Source of the DNA: Klebsormidium nitens
Taxonomy: Eukaryota; Streptophyta; Klebsormidiophyceae; Klebsormidiales; Klebsormidiaceae
NCBI GenBank assembly: GCA_000708835.1
Contig: DF237055.1
Location: 1-64,000, forward strand
Direction: 5' to 3'
Length of the DNA stretch: 64,000 bases
The notes under the pieces were generated by a model that made no database searches, was not told the DNA's origin, and saw nothing but the letters and a program-made list of their open reading frames with translations. Made by a program: the position numbers and the translations under genes. Below, piece after piece: positions 1-13,900 of this stretch. How positions within the stretch are numbered: position 1 is the stretch's first letter; every line of letters begins with the position of its first letter.

Positions 1-340
1 GATTTTCGCCAGATTTTCGCCATTTAGTGTCTGGGAAGGGAATTTCGCCGGCCTGGCGAAAATGGTCAGGCCGTCAGCCAATTCTTACATGCTCGGGTGC
101 TCCCACCCGCCTTGACGAATCTTAACCCTGCTCAGAACCCCGTACTTTACCTTTTCCTGCACGTTTTCAATTGACTCTCTAGAGACAACGAAACAACTTG
201 GTCGGTACATGAATTTTTGGTGCCGGGACACTCTACCGGCCACAACTGCCGCTGGGATTTTCGCCATTAGTGTCATTTTCGCCAATTAGTATCTGGGAGC
301 TCCTATTTAGTGTATTCCAAGATTTATTTTCGCCACGATC
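1..340. repeat. Cluster of TTTTCGCCA-type short repeats
   Basis: A motif of the form TTTTCGCCATTTAGTGTCTGG recurs. A 23-bp version at 14-36 matches 276-298 with two mismatches, a spacing of 262 bp. Partial copies start near 3, 257 and 324, and an inverted copy sits at 53-62. The arrangement could be the ends of a short non-autonomous mobile element or a degenerate tandem repeat; no coding capacity was seen between the copies. Confidence 0.5.
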
Positions 341-534
341 ACTGGGACTCGGAAGTTTGGCTGCATGCAACAAGCTTGCTCCTAGTAGTAGGGGCCCTGA
401 CAGGCACTATGGACGCTACATACTTAGCCACGTGGTGAAAATGACGCGTTCGCAGCCGTCCGTTACAGCACAACAGCAAACGCGCGCGCCAAAGGAAGTA
501 TTGGATCAGTTCCGCATACAAATGCAATGGGTTT

Positions 535-753
535 ATGGTTCCCCATGCAACATTTGACATTGACAGTTGCCAGAGTACTGTAGTCTGTGCTGCACTTGGG
601 ACGACGCGCCAGAAATATCTTTCTGAAAGAGTCAGAAACAACTTGCTTGTTACCCTTTCGAGCATTCTGACCTCAACCTCAAGTGGCCTGAAGCAAGCCA
701 TTGCAGCAGAGGGCGCTCTGGTCGCGGCTTTGAAGTCTGGATCGGATGGCTTT
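535..753 (+). CDS. Possible exon of unknown gene
   Basis: An open frame here reads like real protein, with alternating charged and aliphatic residues (RQKYLSERVRNNLLVTLSS, then GLKQAIAAEGALVAALKSG). It is preceded by an acceptor-like CAG near 565 and ends close to a weak GT. No family was recognised, no partner exon was found and there is no clear start. It could equally be a chance ORF. The surrounding 341-1850 shows nothing else I can support. Confidence 0.2.
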
Positions 754-1971
754 GGTCGTCAGGTTATGTATGCTTCGTATTTGTACTGACTTTGTGAAAG
801 TGGAACTGCATCATTGAACCAGCTGAAGTGTCAACACAGAATGGATGAGATTGCATCCTGGCAATTTGTATGTTGCCCGATAGCGATAGGCAGGAGGGCG
901 CCCATGAGCTCAAGAAGTTGAATAGAGATGACCTTTCAGTGACAAGCTCTGCTTAGAAAACTGCAAGCTGACTAAAGACATCAGGAAAAACTTCCCAAAT
1001 GTCTTATTTTGTCTGCCCGCACCCGGGCAGCTGCACAGCTAAGATACAAGCTTCATATGCCGGCAAAATCCTGGCCCCCAAATTAGGGTTCCACGTTGAT
1101 CTTTGCTGGAGGGCCTGTTTGAGAGCTCAGCGCTGATGCTAACATCCAAGAGGTTAGTTCAGCTGCCCGGCAAAGGGTTTCGGTAAACATGGTGCCTCAC
1201 GAGGAGCAGGCAGATGGGCCTGGCGAAAGAGCTGAGGCAATCGAGGAAGGTGGCAAAGAGTGGCCTCTTCTATCGCCAGTGTATCCTTGCCTGCGCTGAG
1301 CTCAGACTTCGAATCTGTTTGGTCATCTGAGCCCTTTCTTGAAAATCCTACAGTATCTGCTCCTTTCAGTATCTAACTCCTGAACTTACTGTTTTGTTTG
1401 ATATATTGAAGAAGCTAACGCAAGCAGTCAGAGGGGTTTGGCCAGAGGGAGATTGCTCCGCAGATAGCTTGGTGACACACACGACCACTGGTATGCGGCT
1501 GCCATATACATTTCTGGATATTTCAAGCGACTCCGTGATCTCAACTCACTGGTTGATTGATAGCTTGACCTAGATCAAAGACCTCATCACGGCTTCTTTT
1601 GGCGAGTACGTAGGTGTGAACCTGACATTTGTCAAAAGGTAGAGCGTCTCGCAAGTGGATCAAACATTACTGCTCATAACATGTGGTGGTAAGGTTGCGC
1701 ACAAGCAGAATTGATAGTCTAGCTGCGTCGCTGAGAACACCTCCCCAGCATATCGAAAATAACTGAAGAACAAAGTAACACGCAAAGTTTAGTATGAACC
1801 TTTTTAATAATCTACAGGCAGAATAAAGTGCCAGCGGAGAACGGCCTCACATTTGGCACTCGCCCTCATTTCCTCAACCAAAGCACCACACAACTACAAT
1901 GTGAACTCATTTTTCTCTGTGCAAAATATTTCACCTTGTGGTTCCCTGTCCTTGACCAAACACGTTAACAG

Positions 1972-4900
1972 CTTCGCCCTTGGCGCCGATGTCAGCATCC
2001 GCACCCCCGTCCACTATTTGGACGGTCACCGCGTCCTGTATGCGGTCGGCTGCCAGGTGGCACTCCTTGACCACGAGCAGCATTCAATGCACTTTTTGCC
2101 GGACCTGAGGGGCGCCAAGATCACGTGCTTGGCGCTGGCGTACAATCGCAAGTACGTGGCAGTGGTGGAGAAGGGGGCCGCCGATGAGGGAGCTCAGGTG
2201 AGTGACGTCAGCGGTGCATGGGTGACGTCAGCGATGGTGCTTGGATGTGTCAGCATAGGGGACAATGGCGGTGGGGCTGTGTCCGGCAACATCGGGAGAA
2301 GTGTGGTACAGCACAGGGGCTTGCGTTCTGGGACGAATCGTACGCAACACGGCTACTGTCGTGGTTTTCAGGTGGGCATTGTATGTGCAGAAAGCAGGAC
2401 AAAGAGCTTCGTCGGTTGTTGATGTTGGGAGAAGCGAGTGGACGTTATGATTGCATAACGCGTCCGTCAGTGAATGCGGGGCACTTCTCATAAGCCCTGT
2501 CATGGGGCCCCTAGGCTTCAAATGTCTGAATCGATCACTGAAAAGAAATGTCACTGCTAAGATTACCAAGTCCATTTGATGCAAGCCTCTTGTTGAATCG
2601 GTTTGCTCTCTGCACAGCATTGCACCAGACACCGAAGGCTTCGCTTGCGAACTTGAACCGGGAGGGGCCCGTGTGGTTCAAATGATCCGAAGCTGTTAGA
2701 CGATCGTCCGACTTTTGCATCCTATGGATACACACTTCATCATCATAAGTAGGTCAAACGGACTTCCGCACAACGCACAACGGCCCCCACATGTGAACAT
2801 GAAGCCTCCTTCCTATCTCCTGCAACAAAATCTTACAACCCACTCCCAACATTCCAGACCGGAAGTCAGAAGATCAAACAAATGCGCATTATATTCTCTC
2901 CAGATCTCTATCTACGGTAACCAGGGCAAGTGGAAGCGGGTCAGGACCATAACCCTGACTGCGGAGGTGTGCCCTTCCAAGGACGTAACCTGCCTGTCGT
3001 TCAGTTCGGACAACAAGTACCTGGTTACCGTTGGGGGCGACCCGGATTGGACTCTGCTGTATTGGCGATGGGCGTCTGGGAAGGTAAGAAGTCGATGTGC
3101 TTTTTGCCGGCACACTTTGTCATGGACTGCTTTCTGGGGCTCGTAGTTCTGGTAACTGACCGGAAGAAGCAGTATGCGTGAGCTCTTGTTCTCATCCGTT
3201 GAACAGTAGGACTCTTATGAAGGGGGGACTGATGGAAAACGCAAGTTGGTGAATAGTAGTCAATCACACGTGCGGAACGTAGCCGCTGTGAAGTAAAGCA
3301 GTATCCCTTCACGAGAACGATAGGCATAGGCAGCTCTAAGGCCTTCATTGAGCAATGCCTGCAGCATTGCTTCTTCATTCCCACTGTCCGAAGGGAGTGT
3401 CAGACCGCCGGGGCTTAACCACCGGGTGAACGAAGCCGTTTGCGGGACAGAGGCAGATCCCAGAGCACAACGATTGGCAAGAAGAGGCCTTGGACTAGTG
3501 TCTTACCGGATTTTGAGCAGCCCGTAAAATCTCCGAGAATCATTTCTCACTTTTCTCGGCCGTTAGCGCGCTCCAGAGGAGAGTTCGCAAACATGCTGAA
3601 TACAAGGAAGCGCAACGTTCCTCATCTGCCAATCCCTGCGGAGAGAAGATCCCGTGCGTCTTTAAACGGCTCGCCCATTACAGAAAAGTAAACGTCCTAT
3701 CATTTCTTCACACTCGACCCTTTTTGGCCGCAGGTCGTGGGTTCGTACAAGATTGGGAATGCCAAAGATGACCCGACGGTGAAACGGCTGTACTGCAATC
3801 CTTGGGAGCATAGCACCGTCGCGGCCAGGTAAGCGGGGGTGTGAAGTGGGGAGCAAAATCACAACCCACCATATTGGTCAACGGTACAAGCCTTGCAGGA
3901 AGGAGCACAGGAGAAAGTTGTTAGGAAACTTGAAAACGTAATAAATATGTGGACTGAAGACGTACTTGAAACAGAGACTTCGAAGGGTTTCTATGAATGC
4001 TTTAGAAGTTTCCTTAACGTGCTTCTCCGCAGATTGAAGAAGCGCTAGTTTTGCAGTACGCAGGAGAGCCAAGGAAACTTCCCTCAGGCTCTAACTACAC
4101 ACCGTTGCTCGTTCATTGTTATATATCTCCGCCTCTTTCTAACAGCCCAGTTTGCTGACGTCCGGAACGTCCGAATTAGCTTAGGATATGGGCTCATTCC
4201 TCGGTCGACGCTTTCCTTCGCAGTGGCCCAAAAGAGCTTCGGATTTTCAAGCTCCCAAAGGAAGAGTCGGCGGTCAAAGTCACGCAGCCGACGTTCGTGG
4301 TAAAGGGCGAAGCGCCACGCTTCAAAGGGGAGATTACGGACCACGTTTGGCTGGTGAGCTGGCGGTTGGTTGCGTCAGAGTACGTGATTATGAAACAGTA
4401 ATTCACAAAGCTAAATCGCTTGGATGCCGGTCTTGAACGCTCCGGTTGGTGAGCCGTTCCGATCGGTCGCTGCGATACCGTACAGCCCCGTAAAATGCAC
4501 TGAGCACGAGAGTTACTAACTTTGAGCGGACCGTTCAAAGCAACAAGCAGGAGACGATAATAGACAGAACAAAGATGCATATACATTTTCCTACAATCAT
4601 CCAACTTTCGAGCAGATGACAACCTACTACTGCACTCGCATCTTTGGCAGGGGCGCTAAGGTACTAAGAAGCTTCGAACGCAGGTGTTTACCTCCTACGT
4701 CCCTACGTCATCCAAACCCTCACCCGTCGTCATTCCAATGTGCGCGCGCGGTTGCAGGAGCCAGAGAGCCTGGCCTTCAGCACTGACGTCGGCTCCGTCG
4801 TCATCGTGAGCCGCGACGCCGTGGCGGCGACGTTCGAAACCCCAAACCCCTGCACCATCACCGCGCTCGCGCGCGTCGGCAAGGGTTTCCTGGCCGCGGA

Positions 4901-7900
4901 CCGGCGCGGCCGCTGCAACCTGTTCGAGCTGGTGAGATTTTGGAGCTTCATCCGTCTGGGTTTGATTCTTCGTGAATCTCCATAACTTCTTGTCGGAAAC
5001 AGGGTGTAGCCTTCCTGCTTGCACCCTGTTTGTGGAGGTCGGTCTCATGCCCCATAATATGAAGGCTCTAAAGTTCGAGGGCTTCGAAAGATATCCTCGA
5101 CCCTGCGATCTCAATGACGTCTCCATCGCATTGGTCATCCTCTTTATGATTAAGCACAATGTAGGCCCTCCCGCCGTCGAAGCTGATGGTTTCAAGCTTC
5201 TGGAGAATGTCAGCCTCTTGGAATCTTTGTATGTTGACCCGCATGCGACATTACACAACAACCCTGCGTTTCCTCTGCAGGTGGTGTCGGACAGTGGGAA
5301 GCCGTCCTACGTCGCTTCGAGCTCCTACCACGCTCTCAAGGATGGCCAGGTGTGGATCTTTTTTCGACATCGGATCCACTGCTGTGTCCCTTTGTTTTCC
5401 AGAACACTGATTTCCGTACTTTTTCCGGTTCCTTCGGCCATCCGCTTTCCGTTTGCGCCCGGCTCCTCCACAGTTTTGATCGAGGTTTGCTTTGATTTCT
5501 CCCCTTCTTTCTCTCCGTATGCCTGGTATCTGGATCCGGAGTAGCTGGGCAGGTAGTGTCTAAACTCCCGGTCGTATTTCGATGTCAACCTTCACATAAC
5601 ATCAGTTCGTTTTCCTTCAGAAAAACGATCGTTTGTTTCTTTGGTCCTTGTTGCATTCATCCGTCTATACTCGGCCTGCGAACGATTCCCGACCCTTGCT
5701 CTCTTTGCTTTGGCGAAGTGGTGTTTCCGTCCGCCCTTCCGTCCTTTCCCCGGTCCGTCCTCACCGTTCCAGTTCCCTCGATCTGCTGCTGCCTTTGGAT
5801 GAAACGCTATTGGAGTCCAGCCGCGTGCGTGCTGGACTCCAATGAGCAGGCGTACTGGTTTCCGTTTCCTCCCGAACCAACCTGACCGTTCCGTTCCGCT
5901 CGTTCCGCTGCAGAGCATCCGCAGCCTGCGGATGAGCCCCCTGGAGGAGCAGGCGGCATGCGCGCTCGATTCCGGGAACCTCGCGATGCTGACCGTCGCG
6001 GGGCCGTCGGTGGCGGACTGGGCCTTCTCGTTGCTTTACCGGGGCTTCCACCAGGTAAACGAGCTCAACTTTCCAAAAGAGACTTTGATTTCCACCGCTT
6101 ATTTCATTAAATAAGTTGCGGAGGCGTTCCCTGGATCTATTATAGACAGATACGTAAAGGGCCAGGGGGCTGCTACAAGTGAGTGAAAGGAAGCTAGCCA
6201 CTTGCGAAAAAGGATGTATGGGTCGTCAAAGGTAAAAATCTTGATATGGAGAGAAGGAGAGAAGCGGCGGGAATGAAGCCGTGCTGCAAACGACTTCAGC
6301 GCAGGGACAGAAGCAAAGATGCAGACAGGGAGAGGGTGTTTGGCGTTTGCGCTGCCTGGTTTCTGCTACCCCCGTTAGGAATTCGATTCGGGATTATCTC
6401 TCGCCGTCGTGAATCCTGCAACCACATGACGACGAAGCTGAAAGGGTGTAGATGAATACTGCAGTCCACCCCGTCTCTTTACTCCGACATATACCGAGCC
6501 AGACTGTTCTTTCTACGAGTATGTTCACCAAGAATGTGTGGGAAGGTCAGAAGCAACACGGTGTTGAATGTTTCGGTCTTAAGGCCTCTGAGCTCTTCCA
6601 GCATCATAAATATCTCAGCCGATGCTTACAACTGCCTCTGCCGTTCGCAGGGGCCCTCATACGGTGTCGACGTGGCGCTCCAGCGGCCGTTGATCGCCAC
6701 CTTTGGCATGGATCAGACCGTTCGCATTTGGAACTTCGTGGACCGGCAGTGCGTGCTGGCGAAGCAACTAGAGGAGGACGTTTTCTGCCTTGCGCTCCAC
6801 CCGTCCGGACTGTCCGTAGTGTTGGGGTTCCGTGACAAGCTGCGCCTTTTTCACGTACTTGCGGACGATCTGCTGCTCGTCCGGGAGTTTCACATGCCGG
6901 GTTGTAAACAGGTGAGGTCGTCCGATTCCTTCTGCTGAGTGTCCGGATTGCGGTCGGATCACGTTCGTTGGGTTTGATTGTCCGAAGGCGTGTTTTTGGG
7001 TGTCGGCATTTGCAATGGTCGAGCAACCAACCTGGTTCCTAAGAAAACCACCCTCTTCGTCACCTGAGATAAAACTCAACTAGAATTTCTTTTTCCACCT
7101 CTTCCAGGTCTCCTTCAGTCACAGCGGTCACCTCTTTGTTGCTTCCAACGCCACCACCAGCCAGGTGTTCAACGCGTATACGTCGACAACCGTGGGCACC
7201 CTACGTGGCCACACGGCAGCCGTCCGATCCGCCTCCTGGGCGGCCAACGATCAACGGCTCGTGACCGTCGGATTGGACGGAGCAGCGTATGAGTGGAAGA
7301 TGGACAGCTACGCGCGCGACCAGAGCACGGAAAACGTCGTCAAAAGCGTACAGGTGAGCGCGTAGGCTATGCAACTCGGATGGCTAATGTTGATGGATGG
7401 CTCACATCAGCAATATGTGATGATCAAAAATGTGATCGTTTGCGAGGTGTTCAGTATCTGCTTCTTACGTCTGCAAACGGTCTGAAAGGCATCACTGCAA
7501 ACTGACTGTAAGAAGGCGGTAGCTCCTGAGAGTTTCTCGACAAGGTTGTGGTTGACGTGAGTGACGAAGCAGCTCAAAAGTAAAATGAAACTCTTCGCAG
7601 TTCATCAGTTTTGTTGAGAATACGTTAAGAATAGTTCTGCGATACTGGCATACATTTTGCAGAAATTATGTTCACTTCCACCTTGTCTTTGAAGCAGCCT
7701 CAGAAAGCTCAGCAAACAACTGTAAACATTCTTTGAGGTCTCAACAAATAAGTCGACTTCCGTGTGACTAAGCAGTAGAATCACCGCATTCGGGTAGATA
7801 CAAGGCGTGTTGTTTCATTGTACGTGGGATATGTACCACAATGAAACAACACGCCTACTTTCTGAAAAGCCTCCGTCATTGTGTGCATCAAATATGGGTT

Positions 7901-10900
7901 ATAACAGGTTATAACAGGGTTTAGATATATGGGGTGAAATTAGTTTTTCGAAACTCAATGCTAACATATATCTGAACCCTGTTCTCCCCCCGCAGTACTC
8001 TTGCGTCGCATACGGCCGGCCCGGCGGCCCCCCCTTCTACGTCACCGCCGGACGCGACAAGATCTGCCGGCTGCGGCACATGATCAACGGCGCCTGCGAG
8101 CACGAGATCAAGATCGACGGCTGTCAGATCACGGCGCTCGCGCTGGTGGATCACAACAAAACGCTGCTCGCCGCGACGGACGAAGGCGCGGTCCGGGTTT
8201 ACCCATGGTTTGGGAACAAGCACCCCGGGGAGTGGTCGGGGGAGAAGCCCGGGCGGTTCGAGGAGCTGCGGCTGCACCAGGTAAGAAAACCTCAAACGCT
8301 AAAACCCTAAAACCCTAAAACCCGGGGAGGCAGGATTGTCTCTCGCCTTGTACTTCATCTCTGTCTGGGCCAGTCGATCAGGCTTTCTCTTGCAGCGTCT
8401 AATAGAGCAGCGCTTATTAAGACAGGTAAGAGATAGGGGTCGGGAGAGGACCGGGCGCTCTTAAGGAGCTGCGGCTGCACCAAGCGATGAAATGGGGAAC
8501 GCCAATTTATTTCACGCTCACTTCTGTCGCCATTCCCAGGGCATTCTGCCAGGCTGCGTTTTCCGGAGCGTCCCGTGAGTGGCATAAACGAAAAGGGCAG
8601 AATGTGGATAAGTTCCATCAATGCAGATGCAAATGCAGTCCCTACAGTACTTCTAACGAGCTTTTTGTGAATGCAACTGTTGGACCATTTTGTTCGACTC
8701 TCAAAACTAAAGTGCCCTCGAACAGTGGATGTTCCAGCCTCTCCAGGGCCAGCGCACGGCTTTACGGGTCCTTCACGAATCACACGTGTAGACATAGGAC
8801 CACCTCTGCAACCCTAAATGCTAAGATTTGAAGGACTGCAAGAACCTTCAGGTTTTCAAAAGCCCAGAATGTCGAAAGAAGGTGAATGATACGGACTTGT
8901 TGCTAATATTCTCATCGCGCAGGGTGCCATTACATCCATGTGCGTCTCCCCCGACCAGTCCTTCCTCTTCACCACCGGGGAGGACGGCTCCGTCTTCACG
9001 TGCGACATCCGGACGGAAGCGGAACGCTCCGCTCCGCCGCGGAGTTCCGGCGAGCGGTGGGCGTTCGGACCGGACGCGTGCCTGGTGAACCGGGAGGACT
9101 GGCGAGAAGTCGTCGGATCGGTGGACGATCTGAAGGGGCAGATCGAGTCATTGCAACGGCGGATGGAGTACCAGAGCATGGTGCAGGAGAACAAGTGAGT
9201 GTTAACAAGGTTTGCTTCAAGATTTCTCTTTTACGGATTGTAAAGAATTCAAGTCTCGGAGATCCGAAAGTTCCTTGTTCTGTTTGCGGAGTACCGGACC
9301 TTAGGGCCCAACGGAAAAGAGGTACTTGAGTAGAACTTGAAGGGGCATTTCGAAAAGTTGCGGGGAGGTATCAAAGCATGTCGCAGGAAAGGAAGTCGGG
9401 GGTTTTTAGTTTCTCTTGCGGGGCTTTCGGATTTCTGGGGTTTCAAAATTGACCAGGTAATCAGCAGCAACCCGGCTAGGGTAGGTGAACTGCAGAATTT
9501 TTAGGAGGTAAAAGCAGCATAAAGGCAGCATAATCAGAGTGTGTGCGGAAACCGAAAGGTGGTTTTCCCTGTTGGTAAAAGACTGCTTTGAAAAGCAAGA
9601 ATCCACTAAAGTGTAAACACGGCCGCTTTCGCATGCTTGTAGTGTAATAGCGTCCGTTGCTGAGAGGGGTCCCGAATATGAGCTAGAACACACTGCCAGA
9701 CTGGGCCGCTCGCTGTAACGACGGTGAAATCGATTATCTCTATTGAAGACAATTTATTGCCACGCTGACAACCACTTACTCCCTGTTTCGGTCCACGTCG
9801 TTCATTCCGCTGAGCCGCCTTCCGTTTTTCAGGCGGAAGGAGCAGGTGGCAGCCGCCGAAGCCGAGACGGAAGCGGTGAAACGATCCGCCGAGAAATCCA
9901 TTGACGATGTGAAGGAGGCAACGGAACGGCTAAAGGAGGTAAGCCCACTGGTTTCACATAGGAATTTTGCAAAGGATGAATCCAGCCTGTTTTGATGAAA
10001 ACGTAAACGAGGCAGGAAGAAACGCGGTATTTTTTTTGGTTGGATTGCGGAAACTAGTCCAGCGCGAATCCGACGCAGAGTTTTCACGGTGCTCGACAGA
10101 ACTTGAGCACCGCGCGGATCGATCAGGCTTTCAACGCTCAAGTTTTGAGAAATCCATTCCAGTACTTGAACACCGGCGCGTTTCGCACTCTCAAAGACTT
10201 CTGACCTCTTATACCTCGAGCGAACGTCTGTCAGAGCCCATCAAAAGCCTTTGCAGAAACGTTCGTTCCGCAAGGATTCTAGTATCCACGACATGTTAGA
10301 CATACCTAGATCTTATCGAGAGAGCTTAAATTCGTTCCAAGCACTACGAATAATAGGTCAGAAACGGAAGGATCAGTTTAACAGAGCATCCTATTCATCC
10401 ATATTCTCGCAAGTAGGACCACTTGCGGCCTCCACAAAGACTTGCAGATTTAAGTAGGGCTCAGCTATCTCTGCTCAACCTTTTTCAATTTTATCAACTC
10501 TAGGTGATGTCTCTTGTAAGCCCCGCTAAACCCCACGCCCGCAGGAGCGCGCGGCAGCTGCGGCGTCTCAAGAACACGTGTATTTTTGACTACAAGTGTC
10601 CTGATGTCATCGCCCCCTGTCTTGAGGTTGGATTCTTTCTAACTTCGGTAACCAATCCCGCTAACCACTCGCGCGCAGGACCACGCGCGGCAGCTGAGCC
10701 TGCTCAAGGACGCGACAATTTGAGTAAAGAATCGTGGGGAATCAAACCTTTCGACGATTATCCTCGCTAGTCTGTGACGTAACCAGCAACCGCTATCAAA
10801 CCCGGCAGATGCCATAAAACCCGCCAAACCCTGCGCGCAGGACCACGCGCGGCAGCTGCGCCTGCTCAAGGACGCGCAGCTCAAAACCTCGGCGCACGTG

Positions 10901-13900
10901 GAGGCCGAGCACGCGGCCGCGCTCGAGAAGGCCGCCGAACGGCTCGCGCGAGCCCAGGGCGAGCTGGAGGAGGAGCGCGCGGCGGCCGTGCGCGCGATTG
11001 AGGGCGGCCGCGCGCGCGCCGCGCAGGATATCGCGGCTCTGAAGGAGGACCTCGACGCGGAGAAGGCGCGCGCGCGCGCGCAGGTTGAGGACGCGCGGCG
11101 GCTCGCGGAGGAGGCGCGGCGCGAGGCGGAGGAGCGGAGGAAACAGCTGGTATGGGGCTACGATGATTTTCTCCCACATCTAGATTGCAACACAAGATCC
11201 ACAACTGCGGCAGCATTCGCTTTCAGGAAAACTGCTGCTGCTCCTTTGGGAAGCCCGGATTGCTCTCATGCGAGACTTGCAGAAACACCCAAAGAAGGGG
11301 AAAGAAATTGTCTTGAAAATCGTTTGAATCTTGAACCACTAAACCAGGGCCAGATTGTCACGACCAATCCGTTAGCTCGGTTCCAAACTCTTTTCATCAT
11401 CTGCATAAACGATCCAGGCCAACAAGAGTATTTGTGGAACAAATAAGATTGGATCTCTAAGGTTTAGGGCTTTTGAAGGTCGTTGACTGAAGGGAGTCGA
11501 AGGCTTGTCAGCAAGGCATTGCAATAAGGTCAGCGGAGTTAGAGAGGGGCAGATCGCAACAATTAATTCTTCCATAGTCGTTTTGACCAGGCGCAGCTAC
11601 TGTTTGCTTTCGTTCAAACGCTTTTCTACTCGATGACGTTCAAACTTACCGGACGTCATACTCAAAACGATGCCTTCTTGCTGACGTCATATGTAACCCT
11701 CTCCAGGACGAAGAATTCGAGATAGTGGCTAACCGGAACGATCTCCGGCGGGATGAGCAGCGGATCGAGGCGGAACGGAAGGAGTCCGAGCTGCGCGCGC
11801 GCACGAGCATTGTGCGCCGCGACCTCGACGGCGCGCTGCTCGCGAAGAGGATCGCGCAGGTGCGCGCGCATTCCCATCTCTACTCACTTTTCCAGTCTGC
11901 GCTACTTCCTGTTCCTCTAATTCCTCATTCTCTGCTACTTCCTCCTTCTCTGCTACTTCCTCATTTTTTTGCTACTGAGATAGTCAGAAGCCAAAAACAC
12001 AGTGTGGGTTAGGCAAAGCGCGCAAGAGCTGAACTGCCTAGATAACCAAAAACTCTGCATAAAGATTCTTATGTTTGGTGTGACTCCTTAGGACTCGTGT
12101 CCACCGCCTTTGAACTGCGCCCACTACCACCGCAGATCGCGTCAAAGGAAAATGTGATTCCCAACCGAGTTCCTTCCAGACCCTGTCTGAAAGCCTTCGT
12201 TATAGTTTGAAACCCCGTCCAACCCGGTGTCCCCATCGTCCGTCAAATCGCCGCCCAAACCGCCGTCCTAACCACCGACCTAACCCCTTCTTTCCTCAGG
12301 ACGAGCTGGCCAAGCGGGAGGAGGATCTCGCGAGCGCGCGCGCGCAGCTGCAGGACGCGGCCGCGAAGCACCAGTCGCTGCTCGCGGTGCTGGCGGAGCG
12401 GGAACAGTCGCTGCACACCATGGAGCAAACCCTGCGTAAGCGGCCTAACTGGCTCCTAACCCAGGCCAACCCCCTCTTAAACGTACTGTATCCTCGCAAA
12501 CCCGCTTTTGAATCGTTTCACCTTGCTTGGGGACATCCTTAACTCACTGAAAACGCTTCGAAAGCCGCTCAAACCCCTTCCTTGATACTTGTTGTCTCTT
12601 GCTGAATCTTTCTGTCCCTCGGGCCCATACCAATTGGGCAAGACTGTCTTTTGGTAGGTATTTTTTGCGAAGCTAGAAAGCCCAAAGCGCAACTAAGTCG
12701 ACAAAATCCATCAACGTTGGCCGTAAACCTGCGACTTTGAAGCTCGTCCTCAGTTGTTTCCAGACGGACGGACGACCGATCTAGTCTGCGGGTGTTCTTC
12801 ACGTCATCACCTGACCGATGTCCTGAACGTCTGTGAAAGAGTCAAGTTGTGTGTGACGAGTTTATTTCTTGGCGCTGCTCGTTCACTCGTTCATTTCTAT
12901 CTTTTCGTTAGATCCGTCAGATCTCTCTTTCGTCAAACCGGCGCCAACGAGACCTTGGAAGGTCACCGGTACCTAGCAAAAGTTTCTTCTTTCCCTCGTA
13001 CTGTGCGCGGCATGCCAAGATCATCAACACTAAACCCTAAAAGCCTAAAACCTCAAAACCCTAAAACCTGGATCATTACGGGTATCCCGTCCCCTCATTC
13101 GCTCGCGTCCAGATCCTTCTTCGAGTATTTGTGACTGCTTTGCTTTTTACAACGACTTGACACGCTCGACAGCGACGAGAATAGTTGACTGTATTACACT
13201 GCATTGAAGTGTATCCAATCGTTGATTTTGATACCAAAGCTCAAGAGCTTCTCTTTTTGCAGACCGCATTCGCAGCGCCAACAAAGACTTGGAGGTCCAC
13301 AAGTATTTAGCCGACCACAAGTTGCGCGACGCCCACTTATCCGTCGCGCCTCGAGAAGCCGAGCTTGCCCGGTTGAAGGAGGAACTAGAGGCGCGAGACG
13401 AGGAACTGCAGAAGAGCGTTTTGGAGCAAGACAATCAGAGAGTGGCCATACGAGATCAGGTGGAACGGCTCGCGGGGCTTAAGAAGGAGGCGGCCGCGCT
13501 GCACGCGACGGTGAAAGCACGGTGAGGGTTTGGGGTTTCAGGGTTTGCAGGTTTGGTTATTCGAGTGCCTTTGGGAGCTGATTCACAGGCGGTTCTGCAT
13601 GTCGAATTCTGCATCGGTGCTTTAGAATGTATAGCTTTGGGCTGGGTAGGAACCGCGCTTTGGAGTGTTGAAGGCTGAAACGACCGTCAACGGGACGTAA
13701 GTGAGGGGAGGTGAAGCAAATGGATGAGGAAAAAGTATTACACTATACGCGCCTCGCTAACCCGCTTTTGGCACGGCCCTCCCTCCTCCAAACGCCTTTC
13801 TTTATATTCGCAACGGACGCCGCCCCGGAATTCTTAGACATCCTCAAATCACATAGCTTATGCATAAGAGTGCATCGCTGATCTCGCCAGGGAGTTGGCT

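Noticed and set aside
1853-1971. Start of CFAP57 at the open end of the first frame (1853)
   Set aside because: The frame opens with TTG, not ATG, and has no similarity before about 1972; an upstream exon is more likely.
10087-10112. 8-bp hairpin CGGTGCTC/GAGCACCG in CFAP57 intron 12
   Set aside because: Too short to be significant in an intron of this size.
10796-11216. Arg/Pro/Leu-rich minus-strand ORFs
   Set aside because: Antisense of the Ala/Glu/Arg-rich coiled-coil exon 13 of CFAP57.
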